From NCBI RefSeq assembly GCF_005116475.1, contig NZ_SWBO01000008.1:62001-126000 (forward strand): DNA of 64,000 bases, read 5' to 3'. The DNA is from Pedobacter cryotolerans (lineage in GTDB: Bacteria; Bacteroidota; Bacteroidia; Sphingobacteriales; Sphingobacteriaceae). A program made the translations under genes and the position numbers. The notes beneath the pieces were generated by a model that made no database searches, was not told the DNA's origin, and saw nothing but the letters and a program-made list of their open reading frames with translations. Positions within the stretch are counted from its first letter, which is position 1, and every line of letters starts with the position of its first letter. Positions 35,757 through 46,425 of this stretch are shown here, piece after piece.

Positions 35757-37040
35757 ATGAATTTTGAAAACAATTTAGCATTTGCACAAGATTTAGATCA
35801 GCATGATTCATTAGGTAAAATGAGAAATGAATACTTGTTTCCACAGCATAATGGTAAGCCATTTATCTATTTGTGTGGCAATTCTTTAGGCTTACAACCT
35901 AAAGTAGCAAAGCAGGTTTTAAATACGCAACTAGATAATTGGCAGAACTTAGCTGTAGAAGGTTGGTTTGATGGCAATTCGCCTTGGATGTTTTATCATA
36001 AAGAACTCAAAAAGCTGATGGCTCCAATTGTTGGTGCAAAAGATATTGAAGTTTGTCCGATGAATACGCTAACTGTAAATCTACATTTATTAATGGTTAG
36101 TTTTTATCAGCCAAAGGCGAAAAAATATAAAATTATCATGGAGGGTGGAGCTTTTCCCTCAGACCAATATGCAATTGAAAGTCAAATTCGTTTTCATGGT
36201 TTTGATCCCGCTGATGCAATAATTGAAGTGAAACCACGAGAAGGAGAATATATATTAAGAACTGAAGATATCTTAAATACAATAAAAGATAATGCGGATG
36301 AAATTGCGTTGGTATTATTTGGAGGTATTAATTATTTTACGGGGCAATGGTTTGATATGCCTGCAATAACTAAAGCAGGACATGATATTGGTGCTATAGT
36401 GGGTTTTGATTTAGCTCATGCAGCTGGAAATGTGCCATTAAAGTTGCACAATTGGGATGTTGATTTTGCTTGCTGGTGTTCTTATAAATATCAAAATGCT
36501 GGCCCGGGTGGTATAAGTGGGATTTTTGTTCACGAAAAACATTTTACTAATGAAAAGTTACATCGCTTTGCGGGATGGTGGGGCTATAAAGAGGCACAAC
36601 GCTTTAAGATGGAAAAAGGTTTTGTGCCAGAAGTTGGAGCCGATGGTTGGCAAGTAAGTTGTACCCAGGTTATGCCAATGGCTTTATATCATGCCTCATT
36701 ACAATTATTTGAAAAGGCTGGTTTTATAGAAGCACTTAGAGCTAAAAGTATTACTTTAACATCTTATCTATTTTACATTATCAATCAAGATAATAAAGAA
36801 TTAGGAGAAGAGCAGTTTAAGATTATAACACCTGATAAAGTGGAAGATCGAGGCGCTCAAGTTTCTATCATTGCCAAAGCAAATGGGAAACAAATATTTG
36901 ATGCTTTAGTAGCCAATAACGTACTTGGCGATTGGCGTGAACCTAATGTTATTCGTTTAAGTCCAGTACCAATGTATAACAGTTTTGAAGATGTCTTTAG
37001 AACCGGAGAATTATTGTTAAAAATTAGTCAATCGCTATAA
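35757..37040 (+). CDS. kynU: Kynureninase
   Basis: A PLP enzyme that cleaves kynurenine or 3-hydroxykynurenine to anthranilate or 3-hydroxyanthranilate plus alanine. IYLCGNSLGLQPK near residue 38, EGWFDGNSPWMFYH, MNTLTVNLHLLMVSFY, GGAFPSDQYAIESQ, GFDLAHAAGNVPLKL and the PLP-lysine block CSYKYQNAGPGGISGIF (Lys near residue 243) are diagnostic. Length, 427 residues, is normal. The bestrophin gene starts at the very next base after its stop. No other tryptophan-degradation or NAD-synthesis gene is visible in the window. Confidence 0.95.
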   Translation: MNFENNLAFAQDLDQHDSLGKMRNEYLFPQHNGKPFIYLCGNSLGLQPKVAKQVLNTQLDNWQNLAVEGWFDGNSPWMFYHKELKKLMAPIVGAKDIEVCPMNTLTVNLHLLMVSFYQPKAKKYKIIMEGGAFPSDQYAIESQIRFHGFDPADAIIEVKPREGEYILRTEDILNTIKDNADEIALVLFGGINYFTGQWFDMPAITKAGHDIGAIVGFDLAHAAGNVPLKLHNWDVDFACWCSYKYQNAGPGGISGIFVHEKHFTNEKLHRFAGWWGYKEAQRFKMEKGFVPEVGADGWQVSCTQVMPMALYHASLQLFEKAGFIEALRAKSITLTSYLFYIINQDNKELGEEQFKIITPDKVEDRGAQVSIIAKANGKQIFDALVANNVLGDWREPNVIRLSPVPMYNSFEDVFRTGELLLKISQSL

Positions 37041-37901
37041 ATGATCAACTACAATCCAAAAGAATGGGTGAGTTTTATCTTCCACATTCATAAAGCAGAT
37101 ACTTTTAGAAAGCTATGGCCTTTAATGTTAAGTATAGCAGTATTTTCGGCTATCATTGCATATTTAGAGCTTAATTATTTAAAACTAGCAGAAACAACAT
37201 ATATCAAAAATGTGGGTATGATGCATAACCTTTTGGGTTTTGTAATCTCAATGCTTTTAGTTTTTAGAACAAATACATCTTACGATAGATGGTGGGAAGG
37301 CAGAAGATTGCTAGGATCTTTAACTAACGTGAGTAGAAATTTTGCCATTAAAATTAAAGCACTAAACTTATCAAATGAAGATAATGAGTTTTTTAAGTAT
37401 GGTATCCCGAAATATGCTTTTGCCTTAAAAGAACATTTGCGAGAGAAACTTTATTTTGGAAAAGATAGCTTTTTAATTGAAGTTGATGGAGGAAAACATA
37501 TTCCTAATCAAATTGCAACTAGCTTAACAATAAAGCTTTATGAGTTGCAGGCTAAAGGAAGAATTTCTCAAGAGCAGTTAATTACATTAAGTAACGACGC
37601 TAATCAATTTACAGATATTTGTGGCGGTTGCGAAAGGATTAAAAATACACCCATACCATATTCTTATAGCGCATTTATTAAAAAATTCATTTTTATTTAT
37701 GTTTTAACCTTGCCGATAGGATGGGTTTTTAGTTTAGGCTATTTTGTAGTACCAATTGTACCTTTTATTTTATATGTTTTGGCCAGTTTAGAGTTAATAG
37801 CAGAAGAAATTGAAAATCCTTTTGGCGAGGATGCTAATGATTTACCAGTAGCTACAATATGCAATAATATCGAAAAACATGTTGGCGAAATTTTAAGTTG
37901 A
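37041..37901 (+). CDS. Bestrophin-family anion channel
   Basis: A predicted inner-membrane pentameric anion channel of 286 residues. The family signature MLLVFRTNTSYDRWWEGRRL near residue 72, the INYNPKEWVSFIFHIHKADT N-terminus, and FGEDANDLPVATICNNIEKH near the C-terminus are typical of bacterial bestrophins. Membrane segments lie at about residues 25-45, 60-80, 212-232 and 235-255. It directly abuts kynU with no intergenic base, so translation is probably coupled, although a metabolic link is not obvious. Confidence 0.9.
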   Translation: MINYNPKEWVSFIFHIHKADTFRKLWPLMLSIAVFSAIIAYLELNYLKLAETTYIKNVGMMHNLLGFVISMLLVFRTNTSYDRWWEGRRLLGSLTNVSRNFAIKIKALNLSNEDNEFFKYGIPKYAFALKEHLREKLYFGKDSFLIEVDGGKHIPNQIATSLTIKLYELQAKGRISQEQLITLSNDANQFTDICGGCERIKNTPIPYSYSAFIKKFIFIYVLTLPIGWVFSLGYFVVPIVPFILYVLASLELIAEEIENPFGEDANDLPVATICNNIEKHVGEILS

Positions 37902-38000
37902 TTTATCAATAAAATGTAGATAACTTATTTCTCGATGAATGCTTTGGCGAGGTAACTTTATAAAAGTTAATCTTCGCTAAGTTTTCTATAACCGAAAAAT

Positions 38001-41000
38001 ATGTTTTTAAATGTTCATTCTCAATATAGCCTTCGTTATGGCACAATGAACATAGAAACATTGATTGCTGAAGCGAGAGCTAAAAATATTCATCAATTTG
38101 TATTAACAGACATTAACAACTCTACAGGTTGCATGGAATTTATTCGGCTTTGTCGAAAAGAAGGGTTAGATGCAAAAGACGAAGCTGGTAACATTACCAA
38201 ATCTGCTTATCCAATTAAACCTATTATTGGAATAGAGTTTAAAAGAGCGCATCAGCTATTATATATTGGCATTGCCAAAAATAAAGAGGGAATGAAAGAG
38301 TTAAATGATTTTTTAACCTATTACAACCTTAATCAATTACCGCTACCCAACCAACCTAGTGAGTTTAAAAATGCTTTTATTGTTTTTCCTTTTGGTAACA
38401 AAAAAGAATTAAACGATAATGAATATTTAGGCATAACAGCTAATGAGATCAATAAAATTGTAGGAAAATCTATTGAAAAAATTAGGCATAAGTTAGTGGT
38501 TTTGCAATCGGTAACAGTTAAAAATAAACTTGAACATAGGTTGCATAAATACTTAAGGGCTATTGATTTAAGCACAGTTTTAGGAAAACTACAAGATGCT
38601 GATTGTTGCCATGAGGAAGAAATTTTTACAGCTGAAGATGAACTTAAACAAAAGTTTGAAAATTATGAATTCATTGTAGAAAACACACAACAATTACTAG
38701 CAAGTTGCTGTATGGATGAATATACTTTTGGCAAAAAAAACAAAAAAACTTTTACTGGCAATGTTAAGGATGATTTGTCGCTCTTAACTAAACTTGCCAT
38801 AGAAGGGGTAACTTATCGTTACGGTAAAAACAATAAAGAAGCCATTGCAAGAGTAAAAAAAGAGCTAAAAGTTATTGCTGAGTTAGATTTTTGCGCCTAT
38901 TTTTTAATTACTTGGGATGTGATTACTTATGCAATGGGCAAAGGTTATTACCATGTTGGCAGAGGTTCTGGAGCAAACAGTATTGTAGCGTATTGCTTAA
39001 AAATAACTGACGTAGATCCAATTTCATTAGATCTTTATTTTGAAAGGTTTTTAAATCATAAAAGAACTTCACCACCAGATTTTGATATTGATTTTAGTTG
39101 GGATGAGCGTGAAGATGTACAAGATTATATTTTTAAGCGCTACCAAAGCTCAAATACAGCACTTTTAGGTACAATGAGCACTTTTAAAGATCGGGCAATT
39201 ATAAGAGAAATTGGTAAGGTGATGGGTTTGCCAAAGGCAGAAATAGATGATTTTTCAGACCCTACAAAAGATCGTTTACATGCAGATAATGTGGTTTTTA
39301 ATAAACTTCTTTATATCAATACGATGATGAAAGGAATGCCTAACCAACGCTCCATACATGCAGGTGGCATTTTAATTAGCGAAGAGCCGATTACCTATTA
39401 CACCGCTTTAGATTTACCGCCAAAAGGTATGCCAACCGTACAATGGGATATGTATGAAGCCGAACTTATTGGTTTAGATAAATATGATATCCTGAGCCAG
39501 CGTGGTATAGGTCATATTAAAGAAGCAGTTCGTTTAGTGCGTAAAAACAAGAAAGAAAGGGTAGATATTCATGATTTTAAATCTTTTAGGTACGACCCGA
39601 AACTAAATGCTCAATTAAGTGCAGGTACGCCAATTGGCTGTTTTTATATCGAGTCGCCAGCAATGCGGCAATTGCTTAAAAAGCTATCATGCGAAGATTA
39701 CCTCACGTTAGTGGCTGCAAGTTCGATCATTAGACCTGGGGTTGCCAGTTCTGGAATGATGAAAACATATATTCAGAGCTATCATGATCCAGAAAATGTA
39801 AAATATTTGCATCCGGTAATGAAAGAGCAATTAGAAGAAACATTTGGGGTAATGGTTTATCAAGAAGATGTAATTAGAATTTGTCATCATTACGCAGGTT
39901 TAGATATGGCCGATGCGGATATTTTACGTCGTGGTATGAGTGGTAAATATCGTTCTAAAATAGAATTTGATAAATTAGTGCAGCGCTTTTTTGATAAAGC
40001 AAAAGAAAAAGGAAGAGATGAAACAGTAACAAAAGAGGTTTGGCGACAGGTATCCAGCTTTGCTGGTTACAGTTTTTCTAAAGCGCACTCGGCCAGTTTT
40101 GCGGTAGAAAGTTACCAGAGTTTATATCTTAAAACATATTATCCGATGGAATTTATGGTAGCAGTGCTAAATAATTATGGCGGCTTTTACCAACGTTGGG
40201 TTTATGTACATGCATTACAGCAAACAGGGGCAAAAGTTAATTTACCCTGCGTAAACCATAGTGATAATGTGGTAAACATTGATGGAGAAGAGGTGTATTT
40301 AGGCTTTGTTGGCATTCAAGGATTAGAAAATAGGTTGATTGAAATCATCCCGCAAGAGCGGAGAGATAATGGAAAATATACTAATTTAGAAGATTTAATT
40401 AAACGAACACAACTCACTTTAGAACAAGCAATTATACTGATTAGAATTGGTGCTTTACGCTTTACAGGTAAAAGCAAAAAAGAGTTGTTATGGGAGGTGC
40501 ATAATTATTTAGGTTCAAAGACAAAAGCAATAGCTGATAAAGAGCTATTTCATTCGCCAAGCAAGACCTATAATTTACCAGAGTTGGTTAATAGTGAGAT
40601 TGAAGATGCTTATCAAGAATTAGAATTATTGGGTTTTCCGCTTACCCTTGGTATGTTCGATTTATTAAAAACAGATTACCGCGGCGATATTTTAGCAAAA
40701 AATCTAGAGCAGCATGAAGGTAAAGTTGTAAAAATGTTGGGCAATTTTGTGTGCGATAAAACAGTACACACTATTAAAAACACTAAAATGTGGTTCGGAA
40801 CTTTTATAGATATAGAAGGGAATTTCTTCGATACTACGCATTTCCCAAACAGTTCGCCTATTTATCCGTTTAGGGGCAAAGGTTGTTATTTAATTTTAGG
40901 CAAAGTGGTATTAGATTTTGGTGTACCAAGTATCGAAGTAATTAAGTTTGCTAAACTACCAATTAAGGATAATCCGGTATTGATAACTGATAGCAAGCCG

Positions 41001-41030
41001 TTGAAGCAAAAGTTAAACAAATCAAATTGA
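38001..41030 (+). CDS. DNA polymerase III alpha-type protein, probable error-prone DnaE2/ImuC
   Basis: A C-family DNA polymerase. At 1009 residues it is clearly shorter than the replicative DnaE of Bacteroidota (over 1200). Catalytic-domain motifs include VGRGSGANSIVAYCLKITD, PPDFDIDFSWDERED (the first two catalytic Asp), GLDKYDILSQRGIGHI (third Asp), MRQLLKKLSCEDY, QEDVIRICHHYAG and SKAHSASFAVESYQSLYLK. The N-terminal PHP domain begins FLNVHSQYSLRYG, and motif II LTDINNSTG lacks the metal-binding His, so the PHP site appears inactive. No imuA or imuB gene is adjacent. The size and degeneracy suggest a translesion polymerase. Confidence 0.85.
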   Translation: MFLNVHSQYSLRYGTMNIETLIAEARAKNIHQFVLTDINNSTGCMEFIRLCRKEGLDAKDEAGNITKSAYPIKPIIGIEFKRAHQLLYIGIAKNKEGMKELNDFLTYYNLNQLPLPNQPSEFKNAFIVFPFGNKKELNDNEYLGITANEINKIVGKSIEKIRHKLVVLQSVTVKNKLEHRLHKYLRAIDLSTVLGKLQDADCCHEEEIFTAEDELKQKFENYEFIVENTQQLLASCCMDEYTFGKKNKKTFTGNVKDDLSLLTKLAIEGVTYRYGKNNKEAIARVKKELKVIAELDFCAYFLITWDVITYAMGKGYYHVGRGSGANSIVAYCLKITDVDPISLDLYFERFLNHKRTSPPDFDIDFSWDEREDVQDYIFKRYQSSNTALLGTMSTFKDRAIIREIGKVMGLPKAEIDDFSDPTKDRLHADNVVFNKLLYINTMMKGMPNQRSIHAGGILISEEPITYYTALDLPPKGMPTVQWDMYEAELIGLDKYDILSQRGIGHIKEAVRLVRKNKKERVDIHDFKSFRYDPKLNAQLSAGTPIGCFYIESPAMRQLLKKLSCEDYLTLVAASSIIRPGVASSGMMKTYIQSYHDPENVKYLHPVMKEQLEETFGVMVYQEDVIRICHHYAGLDMADADILRRGMSGKYRSKIEFDKLVQRFFDKAKEKGRDETVTKEVWRQVSSFAGYSFSKAHSASFAVESYQSLYLKTYYPMEFMVAVLNNYGGFYQRWVYVHALQQTGAKVNLPCVNHSDNVVNIDGEEVYLGFVGIQGLENRLIEIIPQERRDNGKYTNLEDLIKRTQLTLEQAIILIRIGALRFTGKSKKELLWEVHNYLGSKTKAIADKELFHSPSKTYNLPELVNSEIEDAYQELELLGFPLTLGMFDLLKTDYRGDILAKNLEQHEGKVVKMLGNFVCDKTVHTIKNTKMWFGTFIDIEGNFFDTTHFPNSSPIYPFRGKGCYLILGKVVLDFGVPSIEVIKFAKLPIKDNPVLITDSKPLKQKLNKSN

Positions 41031-41263
41031 TAGAATAAAAACATGGGATGAGGGTATCCAAATTAAAAATTTCCGCTTAATCAGTCCTAAAAACTTCATT
41101 TTTCAAAACCCTAAAACTTTTCCACATATAGGTGCATATTGAGGGTTATTTTGTTAAATTCGCAAGGTTATAATAAAACCTAATTTATATTGCGATTGGC
41201 AGTTAGCGATAAGCGTTTTTAAACACTTATTGCATCACGCAAAACGCAAAACACAAAAAATTT

Positions 41264-43855
41264 ATGGCAGAAGATTTAGAAAATCAAGAGAACGACAAAA
41301 TAATTTCAATAAATATAGACGAGCAGATGAAGTCTGCTTACATCGATTATTCGATGTCTGTTATTGTAAGTAGGGCTTTGCCTGATGTGCGTGACGGGTT
41401 AAAACCAGTACACCGCCGGGTTTTATACGGTATGTTAGATTTAGGTTTAGGAGCAGGAAAACCTTATAAAAAATCTGCCCGTATTGTGGGTGAGGTTTTG
41501 GGTAAGTATCACCCGCATGGTGACTCTTCTGTTTATATGACCATGGTTCGTATGGCGCAGGAGTGGAGCTTACGTTATTTAATGGTTGATGGTCAAGGTA
41601 ACTACGGCTCAATTGATGGTGATTCGCCAGCTGCCATGCGTTATACCGAGGCTCGTTTCCAGAAAATGGCTGAAGATATGTTGGCAGATATCAATAAAGA
41701 TACGGTTGATTTTCAACTAAACTTTGATGATTCGTTACAAGAACCAACTGTTCTTCCTGCTAAGGTGCCAAATCTTTTAATTAACGGATCATCGGGTATT
41801 GCCGTAGGTATGGCTACCAATATGGCGCCACATAATATTACCGAAGTAATTAACGCAACTGTTGCCTATATCGATAATACAGAGATTACCATCCCTGAGT
41901 TAATGAAATATGTAAAAGGCCCAGATTTCCCGACTGGAGCAATTATTTATGGCTATTCGGGCGTTCAAGAAGCTTTTGAAACAGGTAGAGGTCGTGTTGT
42001 AATGCGTGCCAAAGCCGAAATTGAAACGGTTAAGGATAGAGAAACAATTATCGTAACTGAAATACCTTACCAAGTTAATAAAGCCATGATGATTGAGCGT
42101 ACTGCTGAATTGGTAGGTGAGAAAAAATTGGAAGGCATTTCTAATATTAAAGATGAATCGAACAAAGACGGTATACGTATTGTATATGAAATTAAGCGTG
42201 ATGCAAATGCTAACATCGTTTTAAATAATCTTTACAAACAAACCGCTTTACAAACTTCTTTTAGTGTAAATAACATTGCGTTGGTTCATGGCCGTCCGCA
42301 AATGTTAAACCTAAAAGATTTAATTCGCCATTTTGTTGATCACCGCCATGAAGTTGTTGTACGTAGAACGAAATACGAATTAGCAGAGGCTGAAAAACGT
42401 GCTCACATTTTAGAAGGTTTATTAATTGCTTTAGATCATATTGAAGAAGTAATTAAATTAATTCGTGCATCAAATACTCCTGAAGAAGCAAGACTTGGGC
42501 TGATGGAAAAATTTGGTTTGAGCGATATACAAGCCAGAGCCATTTTAGACATGACCTTGCGTAGATTAACAGGTCTGGAGCGAGACAAAATTAAAGAAGA
42601 GTATGCCGAGTTGATGAAGACTATCGAGTATTTAAAATCAATTTTGGATAGTGAAACTTTAAGGATGCAGATTATTAAAGATGAATTAGCCGAAATGCTT
42701 GATAAATATGGCGATGAACGTAGAACGACGATTGTTCATTCGGCAGAAGATATGAGCATGGAAGATTTCATTGAAGATGAAGAAGTAGTAATTACCATCT
42801 CTCATGAAGGATATATTAAACGTACCCCAGCTACAGAATATCGTACGCAAGGTAGAGGTGGTAAAGGCTCTAAAGGAAGTGATTCTAGAAATGAAGATTT
42901 CATTGAGCACTTATTAATTGCTTCTAACCATAATTACATGTTGTTCTTTACCGAAGCGGGAAGATGTTTCTGGTTAAGAGTTTATGAAATACCAGAAGGA
43001 AGTAGATTGAGTAAAGGAAGAGCTTTACAAAATATCATCAACATACCAAAAGAAGAGAAAGTTAAAGCTTATATAAAGGTTAAAAACTTAAAAGATCAAG
43101 ATTATTTAGAGAATAACTTTATCATTATGTGTACTAAAAAAGGTACCATTAAGAAAACATCTTTAGAAGCTTATTCTCGTCCGCGTGTAAATGGTATCAA
43201 TGCAATTAACATTAACGAAGGCGATCAATTATTAGAAGCAAGTTTAACAACTGGTAGCAGCGAAATTGTAATGGCACTGCGTTCGGGTAGGGCAATTCGT
43301 TTTAACGAAAGTACAGTTAGACCAATGGGTAGAACGGCAACAGGAGTAAGAGGTGTTACTTTAGCACATGATAAAGATGAGGTTGTGGGTATGATTGCTA
43401 TTGATAGCCCAGAAGCAACTGTATTGGTAGTTTCTGAAAAAGGTTATGGTAAACGTACAGACATTGATGATTATCGCGTTACCAATAGAGGAGGTAAGGG
43501 TGTTAAAACAATTAATGTAACTGAAAAAACTGGCGCATTAGTTGCTATTAAAAATGTAACAGATGCCGATGATTTAATGATTATCAACAAATCTGGTATT
43601 GTTATTAGAATAGTTGTGAGTGAGTTACGTGTAATGGGTAGAGCAACACAAGGAGTTCGTTTAATTACTTTAAAAGGTAATGATGAAATTGCATCTGTAG
43701 CTAAAATAGAGCACGAAGATGATATTGAAGAGGTAGAAGATGCAGAAATTGTAGATGGGGAAGAGCCATCTGAAGAGAAAACATCACCATCGAATGAAAC
43801 TCCTTCAGAAGATAACAATACTGATAACAACGAAGAAAAAACAGAAGAGAATTAA
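41264..43855 (+). CDS. gyrA: DNA gyrase subunit A
   Basis: The breakage-reunion subunit of gyrase, which introduces negative supercoils. The catalytic Tyr127 lies in [10 protein letters not shown]. The quinolone region reads [20 protein letters not shown]; Ser88 equals E. coli Ser83, while Met92 stands at the position of Asp87. The GyrA box [11 protein letters not shown] is near residue 530, and the C-terminal pinwheel shows repeated blades (e.g. [20 protein letters not shown]). The tail after residue 820 is acidic ([20 protein letters not shown]). At 863 residues it has normal length. It is followed 29 bp later by a TPR gene. Confidence 0.96.
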   Translation: MAEDLENQENDKIISINIDEQMKSAYIDYSMSVIVSRALPDVRDGLKPVHRRVLYGMLDLGLGAGKPYKKSARIVGEVLGKYHPHGDSSVYMTMVRMAQEWSLRYLMVDGQGNYGSIDGDSPAAMRYTEARFQKMAEDMLADINKDTVDFQLNFDDSLQEPTVLPAKVPNLLINGSSGIAVGMATNMAPHNITEVINATVAYIDNTEITIPELMKYVKGPDFPTGAIIYGYSGVQEAFETGRGRVVMRAKAEIETVKDRETIIVTEIPYQVNKAMMIERTAELVGEKKLEGISNIKDESNKDGIRIVYEIKRDANANIVLNNLYKQTALQTSFSVNNIALVHGRPQMLNLKDLIRHFVDHRHEVVVRRTKYELAEAEKRAHILEGLLIALDHIEEVIKLIRASNTPEEARLGLMEKFGLSDIQARAILDMTLRRLTGLERDKIKEEYAELMKTIEYLKSILDSETLRMQIIKDELAEMLDKYGDERRTTIVHSAEDMSMEDFIEDEEVVITISHEGYIKRTPATEYRTQGRGGKGSKGSDSRNEDFIEHLLIASNHNYMLFFTEAGRCFWLRVYEIPEGSRLSKGRALQNIINIPKEEKVKAYIKVKNLKDQDYLENNFIIMCTKKGTIKKTSLEAYSRPRVNGINAININEGDQLLEASLTTGSSEIVMALRSGRAIRFNESTVRPMGRTATGVRGVTLAHDKDEVVGMIAIDSPEATVLVVSEKGYGKRTDIDDYRVTNRGGKGVKTINVTEKTGALVAIKNVTDADDLMIINKSGIVIRIVVSELRVMGRATQGVRLITLKGNDEIASVAKIEHEDDIEEVEDAEIVDGEEPSEEKTSPSNETPSEDNNTDNNEEKTEEN

Positions 43856-43884
43856 TATAATTTAGATTAAAAATTAAAGAAAAC

Positions 43885-44970
43885 ATGAAAAAATTACTTT
43901 TAAGTATATTAATTGTAGGAAGCGCTACACTTGCAAATGCTCAAAAAAGTGAAGTTGCAGAAGCGAAAAAGAAATGGGGTATTTTTACCATTACTGGAGG
44001 AAAAGGTGAATTTGATAAAACAATGGCGGCGCTAAATGAAGGTTTAGTACATACCGATAAAGCGATAGCTAATGAAAAATCAAGTATTTTACCAGAAGCT
44101 TGGTCATATAGAGCATTATTTGCCTCATCTATTGCTGTAACAGATTCGGTAAACAATGAAAACTCAATAGCTAAGCAAAAAATTGCTGAAGAAGCCATAG
44201 CAAAAACTAAAAGCATTGATACGAAAGAAACAGAAAAAGATAATTTGGAAGTTGCTAGAATAAATATTCGTAATGCAGTTACTGGTAGAGCTATAAGAGC
44301 ATATAACAAAAAAGATTTTAAAACAGCCTTAGCCTCTTTTAAAGAAGTGATTGAACTTAATCCTACTGATACTTCAATGTATTTAAATGCAGCTGTTGTA
44401 GCAAGAATGGATAACAACTTTCCTGAGTCAATTACTTACTTTAAAAAAATGATTGGTTTTAATGTTCCTGATGCGAAAAATTACTATACGGAAATCATTA
44501 ATTTAAACTTAATTAATTTAAAAGATACAACGGCTGCTTTAGGTTTAATAACAGAAGCATTGGCAAAATACCCTAATGACGGTGATTTAATTGCAATGGA
44601 AACTGATATTTATATTTCAAGAGGCGATATCGAAAAATCGCAAGCTTCGTTACAAAAGTTAATTGCAAATAATCCAAAAAATGCACTTTATCAATACTTA
44701 TTAGGTACTACTTACTTTAATACTGCTTTAGAAATTCAAAAGCAAAGAGATAAACTTGATGCTAAAAAAGTAAAAGAATACAATGCTGAAAGTGCTAAAG
44801 TTGTAGCAATGATTGATCAATCATTACCTTACTTTACAAAAGCTTTAGAACTAGATCCTAATCACCAACCTAGTTTAGATATTTTAACAAGAATATACGC
44901 TTTTAAAGGTGATACTAAGAGTTACGAAGAAATAAAGAAAAGATTAGACGCTTTACCAAAAAAGAACTAA
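43885..44970 (+). CDS. TPR-repeat protein, exported (first of a related pair)
   Basis: A 361-residue protein with signal peptide ending ANAQ. TPR-like helical repeats follow: FKTALASFKEVIELNPTDTS, FPESITYFKKMIGFNVPDAK, TAALGLITEALAKYPNDGDL, IEKSQASLQKLIANNPKNAL and LPYFTKALELDPNHQPS. The N-terminal third (KKWGIFTITGGKGEFDKTMA, LPEAWSYRALFASSIAVTDS) is matched in arrangement by the next gene (NWPETWAVKAYLSSYIALVDG), which makes them likely paralogues. It probably acts as a periplasmic scaffold; the partner is unknown. It follows gyrA after 29 bp and ends before a terminator. Confidence 0.8.
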   Translation: MKKLLLSILIVGSATLANAQKSEVAEAKKKWGIFTITGGKGEFDKTMAALNEGLVHTDKAIANEKSSILPEAWSYRALFASSIAVTDSVNNENSIAKQKIAEEAIAKTKSIDTKETEKDNLEVARINIRNAVTGRAIRAYNKKDFKTALASFKEVIELNPTDTSMYLNAAVVARMDNNFPESITYFKKMIGFNVPDAKNYYTEIINLNLINLKDTTAALGLITEALAKYPNDGDLIAMETDIYISRGDIEKSQASLQKLIANNPKNALYQYLLGTTYFNTALEIQKQRDKLDAKKVKEYNAESAKVVAMIDQSLPYFTKALELDPNHQPSLDILTRIYAFKGDTKSYEEIKKRLDALPKKN

Positions 44971-44980
44971 TTAAAAATAG

Positions 44981-45011
44981 AAAAGGAGGGATGAAAATCC
45001 TTCCTTTTTTT
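44981..45011 (+). terminator. Intrinsic terminator after the first TPR gene
   Basis: AAAAGGAGGGA (44981-44991) pairs with TCCTTCCTTTT (44998-45008), one G-T wobble, followed by a 7-T run. Confidence 0.85.
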
Positions 45012-45059
45012 ATGTAAAGTGAAAATAGCTTAATTGAGGTCGATAAAAATTTAATTTAC

Positions 45060-45067
45060 TATTTTTG
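45060..45067 (+). promoter_or_regulatory. -7 promoter box for the second TPR gene
   Basis: TATTTTTG matches TAnnTTTG exactly and lies 18 bp before the ATG at 45086; a TTG sits 23 bp upstream of it. Confidence 0.5.
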
Positions 45068-45085
45068 TAGGATAAGTCTTTTAAA

Positions 45086-46216
45086 ATGAATTTCAAATAT
45101 ATATTTTACCTATTATTTATAACCAGCATCAACGCATTTGCGCAAAAAACACAAGTGCAGCTAGCACAAAATAGTTTAGGCAAACTTCAGGTTAGTATTT
45201 CTAAAAAAGAAGACATTAAACAACAACTCAGTATAATAGGTGAGGGTATTAAAGCCATTGAACTAGCTGAGAATGATAAAAAAACTAAAAATTGGCCAGA
45301 AACCTGGGCGGTAAAAGCATATCTAAGTTCTTACATTGCTTTGGTTGATGGTGATAACAATGCAGATAAACATTTTATCTTGGCTACTGATGCTTTAGAA
45401 AAAGCCACAACATTAGATAAATTTCAGGCCAATTCATCGCTTATTAAAGCTGCAACGTACAATATCAATATTAAAAAGCAAAATGAAGGTAATAAAATGT
45501 TTATGCAAAATGATTTTACCAATGCTTTTAACTATTTAAAACAGGTTAGTGATTATTTGCCAAAAGACACCACGTTAGCAGTTAATGTGGGTATATGTGC
45601 GCAGAACATACAGCTTTACAATGATGCGCTGCTTTATTTTAAAAGAGCCAAAGATAACGGTGTACGCAATCCTATTGTATATCAAAATATGGCCAATATT
45701 TATGCGTCAAAATTTGATAGCGAAGCGGCTATTAAAACACTCGAAGATGGTTTGGCAGTTAATCCATATCATCCATTTCTAACCAATGATTATATTAATT
45801 TATTATTGGATAATGAGCGATATGACAAAGCAACTAAAATAATTGAAGGATCCATTATTACAGATAAGCGTAATAAATTATTACTTTTCTTATATGGATA
45901 TTTACAGCAATCTCAGTTAAATAATAAATCTGCTGCAGAATTAGCTTACCAAAAAGCACTGGATATAGATAGAAATTATTTTAATGCACTGTATCAACTT
46001 GGTTTAATATACATTAACAATGCCAATGAAGCACTAAAATCAAAAGAGACTAAACAATTTATATCTCATATCAATCGTGCCGAATTTATTTTACAACGTG
46101 CACACGAAATAAACTTGAACGATAAAAATACTTTACAGTTGCTAATCGAAATTTACACTAGAAAAAATAGATTAGATAGGGTTCAAGAATTTAAGAGAAA
46201 ATTAAACGAATTTTAA
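45086..46216 (+). CDS. TPR-repeat protein, exported (second of a related pair)
   Basis: A 376-residue protein with signal peptide ending AFAQK. TPR-like repeats include FTNAFNYLKQVSDYLPKDTT, YNDALLYFKRAKDNGVRNPI, EAAIKTLEDGLAVNPYHPFL, YDKATKIIEGSIITDKRNKL and AELAYQKALDIDRNYFNAL. The same positional landmarks as the previous gene (NWPETWAVKAYLSSY, LPKDTTLAVNVGICAQ) suggest tandem duplication and divergence. It has its own promoter box and follows a terminator, so the pair is separately transcribed. Confidence 0.8.
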   Translation: MNFKYIFYLLFITSINAFAQKTQVQLAQNSLGKLQVSISKKEDIKQQLSIIGEGIKAIELAENDKKTKNWPETWAVKAYLSSYIALVDGDNNADKHFILATDALEKATTLDKFQANSSLIKAATYNINIKKQNEGNKMFMQNDFTNAFNYLKQVSDYLPKDTTLAVNVGICAQNIQLYNDALLYFKRAKDNGVRNPIVYQNMANIYASKFDSEAAIKTLEDGLAVNPYHPFLTNDYINLLLDNERYDKATKIIEGSIITDKRNKLLLFLYGYLQQSQLNNKSAAELAYQKALDIDRNYFNALYQLGLIYINNANEALKSKETKQFISHINRAEFILQRAHEINLNDKNTLQLLIEIYTRKNRLDRVQEFKRKLNEF

Positions 46217-46404
46217 TGTGTAAAGTTGTGAGTTGGTAAAAGATGTTGGTGTTTAATTGATACAACTTAACATAATGTTAATTATAAGACAATTGTTATT
46301 ATATTAATTTTAATAGTTTTTGCGTGTTTTATACTATGGTTTAATAACATTATTCTATTTCAAAAACTATATCAGTTTCTAAGTTATAATTTAAGTAAAT
46401 AAGC

Positions 46405-46412
46405 TAATTTTG
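46405..46412 (+). promoter_or_regulatory. -7 promoter box for the MFS gene
   Basis: TAATTTTG matches TAnnTTTG exactly and ends 13 bp before the ATG at 46426. A clear -33 TTTG is not seen. Confidence 0.45.
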
Positions 46413-46425
46413 TTTTTTAAATAAA

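Noticed and set aside
37902..38000. Repressor operator in front of the short dnaE
   Set aside because: No TACTAA/TTAGTA palindrome like that at 16212 is present.
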